From Dialister hominis (lineage in GTDB: Bacteria > Bacillota > Negativicutes > Veillonellales > Dialisteraceae): 64,000 nt of DNA. The notes below the pieces were generated by a model. It was not told the DNA's origin. It worked only from the letters and a program-made list of their open reading frames with translations, and ran no database searches. The position numbers were made by a program, and so were the translations under genes. How positions within the stretch are numbered: the first letter of the stretch is position 1; each line of letters starts with the position of its first letter. Positions 63,312 through 64,000 of this stretch are shown here, one piece after another. The stretch is from positions 1,523,501-1,587,500 of the forward strand of contig NZ_AP019697.1 in the NCBI RefSeq assembly GCF_007164725.1, read 5' to 3'.

Positions 63312-63578
63312 TTTTATATAGGCAATGAGAAGAAGAGTAGGAAATCCGGAATGGCAAAGAGAGCTGCGGAGTGTGAGAAGCAGACCGGGAACGATTTCTG
63401 AAGATGGACTTTGAGCCTGCTTGGCTGAATCATGAAGCCGGCCGGGACTGCCCGATACAGCAGCAGGGTATTTATGGCATTGTCCGGCGTACCCGCAGAG
63501 TCTTTGCCGGTGACGGCAGGGAGAAACAGAGTGGTAACACGGCTAAGCACCGTCTCTCGTAAGAGGGGCGGTTTTTTG
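63312..63578 (+). promoter_or_regulatory. Methionine T-box leader
   Basis: Stem I AGTA-GGAAATC pairs with GATTTC and is followed by TGAAG-ATG-GAC, so the specifier is AUG (63404-63406), in the same relative place as in the metQ leader. The T-box AGAGTGGTAACACGG (63528-63542) and the terminator ACCGTCTCT/AGAGGGGCGGT plus six T (63549-63577) follow. Confidence 0.92.
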
Positions 63579-63627
63579 TTTGCCAAATCTGCCCCATTTC
63601 ACGGCATTTTATAAGGAGGATTTCATT

Positions 63628-64000
63628 ATGGACATCAAGACTATCTGCATTCATGGCGGCGATTGGAAGGATCCGACCGGCTGCATTTCCGTTCCGGTTT
63701 TCCAGAGCGCCACCTTCGGCCATCCGGAGCTTGGCCAGTCAACCGGCTATGATTACACGCGCGTACAGAACCCGACCCGCGAAAGCACGGAAAAACTCGT
63801 AGCCACTCTTGAGCACTGCTGCGACTGTACCAGCTATTCATCCGGCATGGCTGCCATTTCCATGGTCATGGAACTTTTCAAACCGGGCGATACGATCATT
63901 TCCAGTGACGACCTCTACGGCGGCTCCATCCGCCTTTTCCGCTTCGTCAATGAAAAGAACGGCCTGAACTTCCGCTATGTCAATACATCCCATCTGGATG
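63628..64000 (+). CDS. Cys/Met metabolism PLP-dependent enzyme (cystathionine gamma-synthase/lyase type), cut by window edge
   Basis: The first 124 residues are visible: HGGDWKDPTGCISVPVFQSATF, YDYTRVQNPTRESTEKLVATLE (substrate/PLP-phosphate region), SSGMAAISMVM and IISSDDLYGGSIRLFRFV. The PLP lysine lies beyond the edge. AAGGAGG precedes the ATG. The Met-specific T-box argues for a methionine-forming step (cystathionine gamma-synthase or O-acetylhomoserine sulfhydrylase) rather than a degradative lyase, but the choice cannot be made from the fragment. Confidence 0.9.
   Translation, partial: MDIKTICIHGGDWKDPTGCISVPVFQSATFGHPELGQSTGYDYTRVQNPTRESTEKLVATLEHCCDCTSYSSGMAAISMVMELFKPGDTIISSDDLYGGSIRLFRFVNEKNGLNFRYVNTSHLD

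Overview
The window looks like a chromosome segment of a gut-type member of the Negativicutes, most like Dialister or another Veillonellales genus. The placement is inferred from gene content, not from a search. Gram-positive-lineage traits (T-box leaders, DivIVA, SepF, YlmH, ECF transporter) occur together with traits of a two-membrane cell (RND efflux pump with adaptor, O-antigen-ligase-like protein, secreted beta-helix protein). There is also a complete set for turning succinate into propionate with a sodium-pumping, biotin-dependent methylmalonyl-CoA decarboxylase. No rRNA, tRNA or CRISPR array was seen.

Layout. 1-16 kb: a cut-off unknown gene, greA-lysS, a PotE-like antiporter, a GGT plus URO-D-like pair, transaldolase, a LysR regulator, an operon holding the decarboxylase beta subunit with a small membrane protein and a hotdog thioesterase, a YfdC/FocA-family channel, and an insertion sequence with perfect 18-bp ends. 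16-31 kb: argGH, a methyltransferase, a membrane coiled-coil/diguanylate-cyclase pair whose first gene is frameshifted, the yggS-sepF-sepF2-proC-ylmH-divIVA-speE cell-division cluster, and a phenylalanine T-box operon whose second gene is a pseudogene. 31-42 kb: an RND pump, its adaptor and a TetR regulator with two HTH domains, then truA-ecfTA2A1, a HAD phosphatase and a glutathione peroxidase. 42-44 kb: a gene-poor stretch with two tandem cobalamin riboswitches that have no gene behind them. 44-52 kb: the succinate-to-propionate cluster. 52-64 kb: O-antigen ligase-like protein, Met T-box plus metQ, secreted beta-helix protein, cupin, upp, CpXC protein, an unusual aconitase-family pair, a divergent LysR gene, and a second Met T-box before a Cys/Met PLP enzyme cut by the right edge.

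How the genes work together. A CoA-transferase activates succinate using propionyl-CoA. A split B12-dependent mutase with its MeaB chaperone makes (R)-methylmalonyl-CoA, and the epimerase converts it. MmdA, MmdD and MmdC (next to the mutase) together with MmdB (31 kb away) decarboxylate it while exporting sodium. Two loci read methionine tRNA and one reads phenylalanine tRNA through T-boxes.

Most notable: an aconitase-family protein that fuses a swivel domain to a large-subunit copy stripped of all iron-sulfur ligands, the orphan tandem B12 riboswitches under a strong promoter, the Phe T-box leader with two antiterminator modules ahead of a PheC-like periplasmic protein, and a dispersed family of intergenic repeats.
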